Shown: positions 8,419 through 16,187 of the stretch, one piece after another
Layout of the letters: the number at the start of each line of letters is the position of its first letter
How positions within the stretch are numbered: the stretch's first letter is position 1
NCBI GenBank assembly: GCA_031275595.1
Contig: JAISOO010000176.1
Coordinates: forward strand, 1-22,927
From: Spirochaetaceae bacterium
GTDB taxonomy: Bacteria; Spirochaetota; Spirochaetia; Treponematales; Breznakiellaceae
Direction: 5' to 3'
Length of the DNA stretch: 22,927 nt
The notes under the pieces: model-generated
Seen by the model: only the letters and a program-made list of their open reading frames with translations
Told to the model about the DNA's origin: nothing
Database searches by the model: none
Position numbers and translations under genes: made by a program

Positions 8419-9405
8419 ATGAAAACACGAGAGGATCTGATCAAAAACCCAGCCCTGGCCCGGGAAAAGGCGCTGGGGGCCCTTATCGGTTTAGCCGTTG
8501 GGGATTCTCTGGGGGATGCGGCAAGAACCCAGGCCAACCGGGAGACCTACGGTATCACCACCGATTTTAACCCCGGGGCATCCTGGAGTACCGACGACAC
8601 CGAATTTGCCCTCCTTACCGCCAAAACCCTGATCTCCTATGGCGGGGTTTTAACCGGAGAAGCGGTGGTGAGGGCCTGGTTTGAGGATGTGGTGGTCCAG
8701 GATGAATACAAGCGGGGCGGGGCCAGTGAGAAAGCCGCGGCGGATAACCTCCGGATGGGACTCCGACCCCCCCTTTCGGGAAAATTCAGTACCTTCCATA
8801 TGAGCGACGGCGCGGCCATGCGGATTTCGCCGGTGGGTATCATTAAAGCCGGCGATCCCGAAGGGGCCGCCGCTCTGGCGGAAATCGATGCCTCCGTAAG
8901 CCACTACGGAGACGGTATCTGGGGCGCCCAGGCCGTGGCCGCAGCGGTGGCGGTGGCCATGGTTGACGGCGATATAGAAGAAATTATCAGTACCGCCATG
9001 AAATTCATCCCTTCCGACAGTTGGCTGTACCATAATTTGACCGTGGCCTTTCGGCTGATTGAGGAAGCCCGGGGGAACATTTTGGACTGCTGGATGCCCC
9101 TCCATGACCGTCTCCGGGCCAGCGCCTGGGCCACTACCGCCGAAGCCATTCCCGCGGCATTTGCAGCCCTAAAGCTGGAACACCGGGACTTTAGAAGCGG
9201 CCTGGTCCTGGCGGCCAACTTTGCCCGGGATGCCGATACCATCGGGGCGGTGGCCGGATCCATCCTGGGGGCTAAATACGGCCTTTCCGCCATACCCCCG
9301 GCCTGGGTGGAAAAGGTCCGGTACCCCTCGGGAACCTGTCTGCAATTCACCAAGGGCCTTGATCTGGCAGCCGTTGGAGAAGACCTGGCCGCCCTGATCA
9401 GATAG
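8419..9405 (+). CDS. ADP-ribosylglycohydrolase family protein
   Basis: A 328-residue single-domain ADP-ribosylglycohydrolase-fold protein of normal family length. The metal-binding motifs are complete: GLAVGDSLGDA near residues 24-34, STDDTE at 57-62, SHYGDGIWGA at 161-170, and ARDADTIGAVAG at 269-280. These match the canonical TDDT and DxDT signatures better than those of the upstream paralogue, so this is the more conventional enzyme. It starts 6 bases after the previous stop behind a GAGG-type ribosome site, so the two are co-translated. Members act on ADP-ribosyl-protein or free nucleoside-like ribosides; some operons with sugar transport point to nucleoside catabolism (for example the E. 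coli yegTUV arrangement). The specific substrate is unknown. Confidence 0.88.
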   Translation: MKTREDLIKNPALAREKALGALIGLAVGDSLGDAARTQANRETYGITTDFNPGASWSTDDTEFALLTAKTLISYGGVLTGEAVVRAWFEDVVVQDEYKRGGASEKAAADNLRMGLRPPLSGKFSTFHMSDGAAMRISPVGIIKAGDPEGAAALAEIDASVSHYGDGIWGAQAVAAAVAVAMVDGDIEEIISTAMKFIPSDSWLYHNLTVAFRLIEEARGNILDCWMPLHDRLRASAWATTAEAIPAAFAALKLEHRDFRSGLVLAANFARDADTIGAVAGSILGAKYGLSAIPPAWVEKVRYPSGTCLQFTKGLDLAAVGEDLAALIR

Positions 9406-9545
9406 ACGGGATAAATCATCCTGTGGTCGTCCGGGTTGTGCCGATAAAAAACCCGGGAGCAAGATCCTGGGTATCTTCGCTGGAGAAGCAATTTATTGTA
9501 TTGGCCGGGTCCATACCCTGCTTTAAAAATCGGCTTGTAACAGAG
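9406..9545. other. Operon 3' spacer with weak hairpin
   Basis: There is no gene here. CCGGGTT at 9431-9437 pairs with AACCCGG at 9450-9456 around a 12-base loop, but no T-run follows, so it is only a weak candidate for a transcript end of the glycohydrolase operon. Confidence 0.35.
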
Positions 9546-9617
9546 GCTTTCCCAAAACTTCAGTTTTTGGGAAAGCAACCTTAGATTTATGGGAAAAAGC
9601 GGGCTTTAGACCGCTTT
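9546..9617 (-). repeat. Partial composite repeat (hairpins 3 and 2, reverse orientation)
   Basis: Read on the minus strand, this is hairpin 2 (AAAGCGGtctaaaGCCCGCTTT type) followed by hairpin 3 (9546-9576), in the same order and spacing as the full copies. Hairpin 1 is missing: in its place begins the degraded transposase gene, whose reading frame ends inside hairpin 2. The junction near 9618 is therefore a recombination or insertion scar. Confidence 0.7.
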
Positions 9618-10512
9618 GAATACCCCTATCGCGTGATTTACATTCACCTGGTACTTCGTCTCTATTCCCCATCTCCGGTGGTACAATTCCTTGAACTCCT
9701 CATATCCAAGAACCTCGGCTCCGATATTTGTTATCAACGTTTCAAGCTCCCCATGGTCCAACGTTATGCGGATCACCCGTACCTTCTGCCCCTTCTTCCC
9801 CAACCGCCCAGCCTTCCCGCTTCTTCGGCATATCCTTTTCCCGGATAAATTTCCCCGGTATCCTCATCACATACCTTATCTCTTTATCCTGCAATGATTT
9901 AATCAGTTCAGGGGACGGATACCCGCGGTCAAAAATAATGAGTTCCCTCCCCCGCTCATAGCTCTCAAGCCCCACAAGCGCCCGCAGGTGTTCCTCCGCC
10001 ATTGCCCGCTCGTTCCCGCTCACCGGCCCTATCTTCGCATCCACCATAATGTCGTTCTCAAGGTCGTATAGCAGTGATACCAGCGCCGTTGCCGCCGTCC
10101 CCTCAGGTCCCAGTCCCCCATAATACGCTGCCAACTCAAGGTCTGAGGGCAGTTGGATAAAACTTCCGTCCACGGCCATAATCCGGAATCCCCGCCACCG
10201 CTCCCATTCCTCATGGTACGAACCGGTGACGCTTGCCTGGAACAATTCCTGGAGAGCCTCCCATCTGATCTTTTGCCGGGCGGCGCTGAAGGCTTGCCGG
10301 CTCATATGGATATGCCCTTTCCCGATCTGCGGAAAAAATCGTGCGAGCGCGTTTTGGGAACTTTCTTTTACCATCCCCAGCATGAATAGATTAATTCCGC
10401 AAAGCTCATTTTCCGCTTCCGGGTGAAGTCCTGTTCCCGTTTCTTGGCCCTCATCTCATAGGCTTTTTGTCTCATTAATCCTATCAACGTTTCAACACAG
10501 TTTTTTTCCCAT
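9606..10512 (-). pseudogene. Degenerate IS4-type DDE transposase (frameshifted and 3'-truncated)
   Basis: Pieces of one IS4/IS5-type transposase lie in several frames on the minus strand. The start region at 10512 (behind GGGGAGG, with a TATAAT at 10533-10538) hits a stop after six codons unless one A of a 7-A run is dropped, after which MGKNCVETLIGLM reads on. Near 10384 a base is missing between AELIY and MLGMVKESSQN. Near 9800 the frame changes again between MPKKR and LGKKGQKVRVIRI. Catalytic segments are recognisable: AVDGSF (first Asp), IIFDRGY (second Asp) and YHRRWGIE (the Y-2-R-3-E signature with the catalytic Glu). Translation becomes non-homologous just after this Glu and stops at 9606 within a palindromic repeat, so the C-terminal part is lost. 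No terminal inverted repeats were found. The element is inactive unless supplied in trans. Confidence 0.82.
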
Positions 10513-10578
10513 AATAATTCCTCCCCTTCGTTATTATAGCATAATTTTCAGCCTAAGGGTGCTTAACTTGTTGACAGT

Positions 10579-10870
10579 GGGAATTTCCCCCCGTGAGCGG
10601 TTCTGGAATTCCCTGCCGGAGGAGACAAGGAACCGAAGGTTCCCGGCTCCGGAGGCGACTCTACAGGCTAGGAGCCTGTTGCGCTTGTGGATTTTTTGCA
10701 TCGATATGCAAAGAATCCTCGATTATCGGGCTCCTTTATGCAGTTTGCAGGGTATAAAAATTCACTTTTGTGAATTTTTATACGATTTTGCGCTGAAGCG
10801 CAGCAAACTGCTAGCGAACGGGGGGAATTTTCCCTCCCCCGCGGGCTTCGCCGATAAGGCAAAAAGCAGC
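10579..10870. repeat. Nested GC-rich repeat island, copy 1
   Basis: No convincing gene lies between the transposase remnant and the radical SAM gene. Positions 10590-10668 are closely similar to the reverse complement of about 18760-18830 (shared features: GGTTCTGGAATTCC versus GCTCTGGAATTCC, the GAACC..GGTTC hairpin, and GACTCTACAG). Positions 10819-10869, with CTCCCCCGCGGG and GGCAAAAAGCAGCC, resemble the other arm of the same island at 18688-18742 and 18837-18890. Between these two parts sit a segment shared with 6081-6111 and a three-way-junction palindrome (10740-10811). It looks like one repeat that received later insertions. Confidence 0.7.
10740..10811. repeat. Three-way-junction (clover-like) palindromic element
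   Basis: The outer arms GCAGTTTGC (10740-10748) and GCAAACTGC (10803-10811) pair perfectly over 9 bp. They enclose a 14-bp perfect hairpin, GTATAAAAATTCAC (10752-10765) with its complement (10770-10783) around TTTT, and a small hairpin TGCGC/GCGCA (10789-10802) with a TGAA loop. The whole 72-base unit can fold as a closed three-way junction. It could be a structured RNA or a mobile palindromic element. Confidence 0.7.
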
Positions 10871-10889
10871 CGCGCCGGCCTTGCGCGGC

Positions 10890-12335
10890 TTAACCTTTCC
10901 CCTCCAGGGCGGCCCGGAGTTCCCGCCGGTCTATGCCCCAGCTGCGGCCGAACTGTTTCAGGAGCCGGTCCGAGAGGGCCAAAAAGCGCCAGAACGCCGG
11001 CTCCCCGGGGGGCAGCAGGGCCGGAACCAGGTCGTCAAAGGCCCGCCGGTTAACGATGAGTTCCCAGAACCGGGCGAAGTTCCTGATCCGGGCCAGGTCC
11101 GGCCCGGGGAGGGCCGCGGTTGCCCGAACCTCGTAGGGGGGGTCCGGGGCGTAGTCCATGCCCCAGGGGCCGTTGTGCCGGAGTATGGGCGTCCCGGGGA
11201 GGCCCTTCAGGATACCCACCTGGATCTCCGTGGGCCGGACCTGCCAGAGCAGGTCAAAACCCCGGGCAAAGGAGGCCAGCCCCTCCCCGGGCAGGCCGGC
11301 GATAAGGTCGGCGTGGACAATGGCGTTGGTTTTCTCCCGGAGAAAGCTCAGAACCTCCAGTTCCTGTTCCGGGTTTCCGGGCCGGTTTATGAGCCGGGAG
11401 GTTTCGGGGTTAAAGGTCTGTATCCCGATTTCCAGCCGCAGGCTGCCCGGCGGGAACCGGGTGAGGGTTTCCCGGAGTTCCGGGGGAAACCGGGAGGGAA
11501 CCATCTCGAAGTGGACATACTCCGGGCCGGCCGAGGAAGGGCCCAGCCATTCCAGGAAAAATTCCATAATCCGCCGGGCCCGGCTGGTATCCAGGTTGAA
11601 GCTCCGGTCCAGGAACTTAAAGGCCCGGCCCCCTTGCCTGATCAGGGCGGCCATGCCGCCCAAAAAGGCGTCCAGGGGGAATTCCCGGACCCTCCGCTCC
11701 CCGCCTGGGGGAACCGAACTCTGGCAGAACTCACAGCCAAAGGGACAGCCCCGGGAGGCCTCCACATAGATCAGTTTCCCGCGGAGATCCTCCCCGGTGT
11801 AGAGCCGGTAGCCCGGATCGATGGCCGCAAGGTCTACCGGCCGGGCCTCGATGATTTTTCCCTCGACCCCCCGCACCGGGGGCAGGGCCCGGATCAGCCC
11901 CTCCAGGGTTCCCCGGATACCCGCCTCATCCCGGGGTCTTTCCAAAAGCAGGCCGCAGAGTTCCCGGAAAACCGCCTCCCCCTCCCCCCGGATCACCCAG
12001 TCGGCAAGCCGGACAATTTCGGCTTCCGCGGGCAGGTAAGAAACCTCAGGCCCCCCCAGGACAATTACCGGGCGGCCGCCCTGGGCCTTCCACGTTTTTT
12101 CCAGGGCCCCCAAAAGCTCCAGGGTCCCCTGATGGTTCCAGATGGATACGGAAATCCCCAAAATCCGGGGCGCCGCCCTCAGGACGGGCCCGGTTTTCTC
12201 CGCCAGGGGCTGGCGTTGGGCGAATTCCAAGATCTCCGCCCGGTTTTCCAGCCGCCCCAGGTTGGCCTTGAGCAGCCGGAGCCCCAGGGAGGGGTGTATC
12301 CACTTGGCGTTAATGGCGGCAAGCAGGATATCCAA
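10890..12335 (-). CDS. B12-binding-domain radical SAM protein (DUF4080 type)
   Basis: About 481 residues. The N-terminal B12-binding-like domain starts LDILLAAINAKWIHPSLGLR and contains ILGISVSIWN and VLGGPEVSYLP. It is followed by the radical SAM core with the cluster-binding CPFGCEFC motif (Cys at about 197, 201 and 204) and a C-terminal region of the DUF4080 type. Such proteins bind a [4Fe-4S] cluster and S-adenosylmethionine and carry out radical chemistry, often methylation; the substrate of this family is not known. An upstream ATG at 12401 would overlap the preceding gene by 65 bases and add 22 residues with no family similarity, so the TTG at 12335 is preferred. It lies one base after the nucleotidase stop, suggesting coupled translation, although no ribosome site is obvious. 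Confidence 0.85.
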   Translation of the reverse strand: MDILLAAINAKWIHPSLGLRLLKANLGRLENRAEILEFAQRQPLAEKTGPVLRAAPRILGISVSIWNHQGTLELLGALEKTWKAQGGRPVIVLGGPEVSYLPAEAEIVRLADWVIRGEGEAVFRELCGLLLERPRDEAGIRGTLEGLIRALPPVRGVEGKIIEARPVDLAAIDPGYRLYTGEDLRGKLIYVEASRGCPFGCEFCQSSVPPGGERRVREFPLDAFLGGMAALIRQGGRAFKFLDRSFNLDTSRARRIMEFFLEWLGPSSAGPEYVHFEMVPSRFPPELRETLTRFPPGSLRLEIGIQTFNPETSRLINRPGNPEQELEVLSFLREKTNAIVHADLIAGLPGEGLASFARGFDLLWQVRPTEIQVGILKGLPGTPILRHNGPWGMDYAPDPPYEVRATAALPGPDLARIRNFARFWELIVNRRAFDDLVPALLPPGEPAFWRFLALSDRLLKQFGRSWGIDRRELRAALEGKG

Positions 12336-12336
12336 G

Positions 12337-12963
12337 CTAACAGGGGGCGCCCGAACCGCCAAACAGGTCCAGGGTGCCGGTCCGCCATTCTTCCCTGGCA
12401 TCCATCACCAGCCGCTCCACATCCTGCCAGGAATCGGCCCGGGGACCGGGAAGCGTCCGGTTGGTGGAATTGGTGAACACGATGGTCCTGCATCCATGTT
12501 CCCGGAGCCGGCTGATGTTGGAAGGGGCGTCGTCAATATACACATGGGCTCCCACCGCGCCCTTGTCGTTCATAAAGCACAGATCCCAGTAGGGGATATC
12601 GTAGCTGTCCAGCCAGTCAACGGTCTGGGTGATGGAGGTCCGGTGGGAATATTTGATAAAAATCCGGTGGGTGATAATGCGGATGCGGATCCCGTGATTG
12701 GAGAGCTTCCGCAAAACGGCCGGGGCGTCCCGGATGGGTTTCATGTCCCGAAAAAGGTTCCGCTGGGTTACGGCGAAACGGTGAAGCCGGTCATAGCCGC
12801 CGTATTCGGCGATCCCCCATTCGTCCAGCCCGTAACCGACCTCTTCGGTCAGGGCTTCCACCGGCTTGTTAAGCCACTCCGCGGCGATAATCCGCATGGT
12901 TCCGTAGAAATCCCCTACCACCCCGTCAAGGTCCACTCCCAGGATAAAACTGCTTTCATCCAT
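12337..12963 (-). CDS. HAD-superfamily 5'-nucleotidase-like phosphatase (NT5C type)
   Basis: A 208-residue haloacid dehalogenase-type phosphatase. Motif I reads GVDLDGVVGDF (nucleophile Asp11, acid/base Asp13), motif II is the Thr in IRIITHR, and the C-terminal acidic motif is VYIDDAPSN. The pattern matches 5'(3')-deoxyribonucleotidase C-type proteins, which dephosphorylate nucleoside monophosphates in the cytosol; many bacterial members are of unproven specificity. The ATG at 12963 has a good AAGGAAG ribosome site. It is the first gene of a two-gene minus-strand unit with the radical SAM protein. Whether the two act in one pathway is unknown. Confidence 0.8.
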   Translation of the reverse strand: MDESSFILGVDLDGVVGDFYGTMRIIAAEWLNKPVEALTEEVGYGLDEWGIAEYGGYDRLHRFAVTQRNLFRDMKPIRDAPAVLRKLSNHGIRIRIITHRIFIKYSHRTSITQTVDWLDSYDIPYWDLCFMNDKGAVGAHVYIDDAPSNISRLREHGCRTIVFTNSTNRTLPGPRADSWQDVERLVMDAREEWRTGTLDLFGGSGAPC

Positions 12964-13006
12964 ACCGGCACTTCCTTTTTCAGAGCCCCCCGCGGCGGGC
13001 CCCGCG

Positions 13007-13120
13007 AGCTTTTCCCAAAACCCGGTTGGTTTGGGGAAAAGCTGAGGAAAAAGCGGTCCCAGCCCGCTTTTTCAGGTAAATTCAAGGGAGCTTTCCCGCA
13101 AACTGAAGTTTTGGGAAAGC
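13007..13120 (+). repeat. Composite three-hairpin palindromic repeat, copy B
   Basis: Hairpin 1 (13007-13043) pairs AGCTTTTCCCAAA with TTTGGGGAAAAGCT around a CGGTT-containing loop. Hairpin 2 (13047-13073) pairs GAAAAAGCGG with CCGCTTTTTC. Hairpin 3 (13090-13120) pairs GCTTTCCC with GGGAAAGC. It fills the gap between the glgX stop and the nucleotidase start and could act as a transcript-end or stabilising structure for glgX mRNA. Confidence 0.8.
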
Positions 13121-13127
13121 CTCCCGC

Positions 13128-15281
13128 CTATAAGAATTTTGAAATGAGGATCACCATGCTCTGCCCCTTGACCAGGTAGACATCCGGCCGGGCGAGGGGG
13201 GTCTCTTTCCCCGGCGGGCTTATGTCCTCCGGGGAGGCGAGGCTGGTGTCCGCCGCCCGGACCCAGGTTTTTCCCTCCAGGGCCTCGCAGAGCGCAAAGG
13301 GGACCTGCTCCTTTCCGCCGTTGAACATGATAAAAAAGTCATTGTCATCCTGATCCGCCAGAATATCCGCCCGGCTGCCGTCCATCCGCAGGGCCAGGCA
13401 GGCATTCATCTTTTCCCAATCCGGGGAATTGCCCTTCTCGTCAAACCAGCTGATATCGGGGATGGCGTTGTAATTGCCGTCCCGGCCGGTATAGAATTCC
13501 GGGCGCATAAACCCATGGTGCCGCAGCCGGAAGGCTACCATTTCCTTGATGAAGCGGAAAAGGCCCTCGTTCTTTTTCAGAAAAGACCAATCGTACCAGG
13601 AGATTTCGTTGTCCTGGCAATAGGCGTTGTTATTCCCCTGCTGGGTCCGCCCCAATTCATCCCCCCCCAGGATCATGGGGGTTCCCAAAGACACCATCAG
13701 GGTCGCGACAAAATTTTTGATCTGCCGCACCCGCAGGGATGGTATCACCGGGTCCAGGGACGCCCCTTCCGCCCCGTAATTGAAACTGTAATTGGCGTCG
13801 CCCCCGTCCCGGTTGTCCTCACCGTTGTCTTCGTTGTGCTTATGGTTATAGGAAACCAGATCCCACAGGGTAAACCCGTCATGGCTGGTTACAAAGTTGA
13901 TGGAATGGAAGGGCTTTCTCCCATCCCGGAGGTACAGGTCCGAACTCCCCGAAAGCCGGGTTGCCAGGTGCCGCACCTGCTGGGGATCGCTCCGCCAGTA
14001 CCTCCGGATATCGTCCCGAAAACGGTCGTTCCACTCCGCCCAGCGGCCCCCGGGGAACCAGCCCACCTGATAGGCCCCGCCGGCGTCCCAGGCCTCGGCG
14101 ATGAGCTTGGTGTTCCGCATCACCGGGTCTTCGGCGATCTGTTCCAGCACCGGGGGGTTTTCCATGAGCCGCCCCTGCTGATCCCGGCCCAGGATCGAGC
14201 CCAGGTCGAAGCGGAAGCCGTCCACATGCATCTCCGTTACCCAATAGCGAAGGCAATCCATGATCAGGGCCCGCACCACCGGATGATTGCAGTTGACCGT
14301 GTTTCCGCAGCCGGAGTAATTTTTATAGTACCGTTTGTTTTCATCCAAAATATAGTAGATCGTGTTATCCAGCCCGCGGAAAGAAAAAGTCGGCCCCCGC
14401 TCATTCCCCTCGGCGGTGTGATTGAAAACCACGTCCAGGATCACCTCGATGCCGGCCTTGTGCAGTTCCCGGACCATCTCTTTGAATTCCCCGACCTGCC
14501 CTCCCGGCGTCCTATCCCAGGAGTAGGAACCCTTGGGGGCAAAAAAAGCCGCCGTGGAATAACCCCAGTAATTTACCAGGGGCTTTCCGGTCCGGGGATT
14601 TATCCGGGGCAGCTCCCGTTCGTTGAACTCCTGGATGGGGAGGAATTCCAGGCTGGTAATACCCAGTTCCTTGAAAAAGGGGATCTTTTCTATTACCCCC
14701 CGGAAGGTCCCCGGATACCGGGCGCCTGAACTGGGATGGATGGTAAGGCCCCGGACATGGGTTTCGTAGAGAACGCTGAACCGGAGGGGGTAATTCAGGG
14801 GAAGATCCCCCTGCCAGTCAAAGGCGTCGTCGATCACCACGCACCGGGGCTGGGTGGCAATATCGTCCTTATACGAATAGGAAAGGTCGCCGGAGGGCTC
14901 CTGGGGGTTATAGCCCATGCTGGCCTGGAGGTCCCAGTGGTCAAAATCCGTCAGGGCCTTGGCATAGGGGTCGATCAGGGTTTTATGGATATTAAAGCGG
15001 AAGCCTTTTTCCGGCAGGTAGGGCCCGTCCGCCCGGTAGAGGTAGAGGGCGCCCGCCTTAAGGTCCCGAATATGACAATGCCAGACATCTCCGGTCCGGT
15101 TTTTTTGCCTGTCCAGTATAATTTCTTCATAGGCGCTGTCCGAGGCCGGCGACTCAAAAAGGATCAGGATCACTGAAAGGGCATTCCGGGAGAAAAGGGA
15201 AAAATTAACCCCGGTATCGGTCAACATGGCGCCTAAAGGAAGGGGCTTGCCATTCTCAACGATGAAACTACCAAAACTCAT
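13128..15281 (-). CDS. glgX: Glycogen debranching enzyme (GH13, isoamylase/GlgX type)
   Basis: A 717-residue glycoside hydrolase family 13 enzyme that hydrolyses alpha-1,6 branches of glycogen or limit dextrins in the cytosol. An N-terminal early-set beta domain (CBM48-like; residues of about 10-110) precedes the catalytic barrel. Conserved regions are visible: DVVFNHTAEG, the nucleophile in DGFRFDLGSIL (Asp about 359), the acid/base in LIAEAWDAGG (Glu about 396), and the transition-state Asp in FVTSHDGFTL (about 468). Length fits the family (about 650-750). The start at 15281 is chosen because GGAGGAG at 15285-15291 precedes it; an ATG at 15296 lies upstream of that site. It is flanked on both sides by palindromic repeats and seems monocistronic. 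An isoamylase annotation is equally possible. Confidence 0.92.
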   Translation of the reverse strand: MSFGSFIVENGKPLPLGAMLTDTGVNFSLFSRNALSVILILFESPASDSAYEEIILDRQKNRTGDVWHCHIRDLKAGALYLYRADGPYLPEKGFRFNIHKTLIDPYAKALTDFDHWDLQASMGYNPQEPSGDLSYSYKDDIATQPRCVVIDDAFDWQGDLPLNYPLRFSVLYETHVRGLTIHPSSGARYPGTFRGVIEKIPFFKELGITSLEFLPIQEFNERELPRINPRTGKPLVNYWGYSTAAFFAPKGSYSWDRTPGGQVGEFKEMVRELHKAGIEVILDVVFNHTAEGNERGPTFSFRGLDNTIYYILDENKRYYKNYSGCGNTVNCNHPVVRALIMDCLRYWVTEMHVDGFRFDLGSILGRDQQGRLMENPPVLEQIAEDPVMRNTKLIAEAWDAGGAYQVGWFPGGRWAEWNDRFRDDIRRYWRSDPQQVRHLATRLSGSSDLYLRDGRKPFHSINFVTSHDGFTLWDLVSYNHKHNEDNGEDNRDGGDANYSFNYGAEGASLDPVIPSLRVRQIKNFVATLMVSLGTPMILGGDELGRTQQGNNNAYCQDNEISWYDWSFLKKNEGLFRFIKEMVAFRLRHHGFMRPEFYTGRDGNYNAIPDISWFDEKGNSPDWEKMNACLALRMDGSRADILADQDDNDFFIMFNGGKEQVPFALCEALEGKTWVRAADTSLASPEDISPPGKETPLARPDVYLVKGQSMVILISKFL

Positions 15282-15326
15282 AGCTCCTCCTCTCATAATA
15301 TAATAAAAAAAGGCATAAAAACGGAG

Positions 15327-15455
15327 GCTTTCCCAAATGCTTGGGTTTTTGGGAAAGCAGCCTTAGATTTCATATTTTGAACTTTTTTCAAAACCCGGCA
15401 CTCTTTGGGCCGGTTCCACAACCCGGTTGATTTTGGAACCGGCTTTGAAAAAGCG
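15327..15455 (-). repeat. Variant composite repeat between aat-like and glgX genes
   Basis: In minus orientation, a hairpin 3 form (15327-15358; GCTTTCCCAAA with TTTGGGAAAGC) is followed on the plus strand by a GCCGGTTCC/GGAACCGGC hairpin (15409-15443) containing the CGGTT centre, then a remnant of the hairpin 2 sequence TTGAAAAAGCG. The stem of the middle hairpin matches the single repeat at 844-880. It ends directly at the stop codon of the aat-like gene. Confidence 0.65.
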
Positions 15456-16187
15456 TTATTTTTTCCGGGCCTGACGGAACAACTCAACAAAGTACCGGGG
15501 CTCAATGTTCCGGGCGCCCAGGGCATCCTTATATTCCAGGGGCATCCCCAGATCCAAAAAAGCAAAGCCCGCGCTCCGGAGGTACCGGGCCGTCAATACC
15601 ATCTGAACGGTCCCGGCGTTATCCTCATCATAATACCCGGAATAACTGGTATACACCCTGCCCGCGATGATACCGAATTCACCGGCCTTTAATTCACCGT
15701 TCCGGTATACCCCAAAAGAAACGGGCCGTACCGGGGAATTGTCCAGGCGCCGGATCAGGCGGATGTTTTCCCGCAAGGGAGCGGTCAGCCAGTCATCCCC
15801 GTGCATAGCGACACAACGGTCCATAATCCGATCGAAATCCCTGCCCACCTCCAAGTTGTACCGGGACAACAGGGGCTTGAGGCTCCGCTTTACATGGAGG
15901 TCCTCAAAGAAAAGCACCGATCGGGTAAGGTGGAGTTTAGGGAGCAGGAGATAACAGGGGTCTTTACCCCCTTCCGTATCCGAAGGTTCCTCCTCAACTT
16001 CGGTAGACATGACAAGGAACCCCGCTGCCATAAGATCGGCGATAAATACCGGCTCAAAATCCGATGCCAGGCAGAATTCCTTAGCATAATCAATACGCAG
16101 CAGCTCATCGATGGTAAGATCCAGGTCGTCCTGAGGAAAGATCACCACGTAGCCGGTCGGGGTAAAACGAAGATGTAACGCATCCAT
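15456..16187 (-). CDS. aat: Divergent leucyl/phenylalanyl-tRNA-protein transferase (Aat-like)
   Basis: A 243-residue protein related to Aat, the enzyme that adds Leu or Phe from aminoacyl-tRNA to proteins with basic N-termini (N-degron pathway). Segments matching the family order are PKLHLTRSVLFFEDLHVKRS near residues 90-110, a GDDWLTAPLREN-type segment, GELKAGEFGIIAGRVYTSYSG near residues 165-185, and GFAFLDLGMPLEYKDALGAR near residues 210-230. The usual tryptophan-rich WWSPDPR motif is replaced by a leucine/lysine-rich version, so activity is less certain. The ATG at 16187 is chosen: an ORF start at 16427 would translate through a palindromic repeat. An extended -10 (TGC TATACT) lies only about 6 bases upstream of this ATG, so the mRNA may be leaderless. 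Confidence 0.72.
   Translation of the reverse strand: MDALHLRFTPTGYVVIFPQDDLDLTIDELLRIDYAKEFCLASDFEPVFIADLMAAGFLVMSTEVEEEPSDTEGGKDPCYLLLPKLHLTRSVLFFEDLHVKRSLKPLLSRYNLEVGRDFDRIMDRCVAMHGDDWLTAPLRENIRLIRRLDNSPVRPVSFGVYRNGELKAGEFGIIAGRVYTSYSGYYDEDNAGTVQMVLTARYLRSAGFAFLDLGMPLEYKDALGARNIEPRYFVELFRQARKK

Noticed and set aside
8904..9578. 224-codon minus-strand ORF starting in a palindromic repeat
   Set aside because: Antisense to the second glycohydrolase; the N-terminus (LSQKLKFWE) is translation of the hairpin repeat, which recurs in other shadow ORFs.
10881..12476. 531-codon plus-strand ORF opposite the radical SAM gene
   Set aside because: It is extremely Pro/Gly-rich, shows no family features and mirrors a well-supported minus-strand gene; a GC-rich shadow.
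12142..13179. 345-codon plus-strand ORF across the nucleotidase gene and into a palindromic repeat
   Set aside because: It spans two genes on the other strand plus a noncoding repeat; no family similarity.
13515..14729. 404-codon plus-strand ORF opposite glgX
   Set aside because: It lies wholly within the debranching enzyme gene, whose catalytic motifs are clear.
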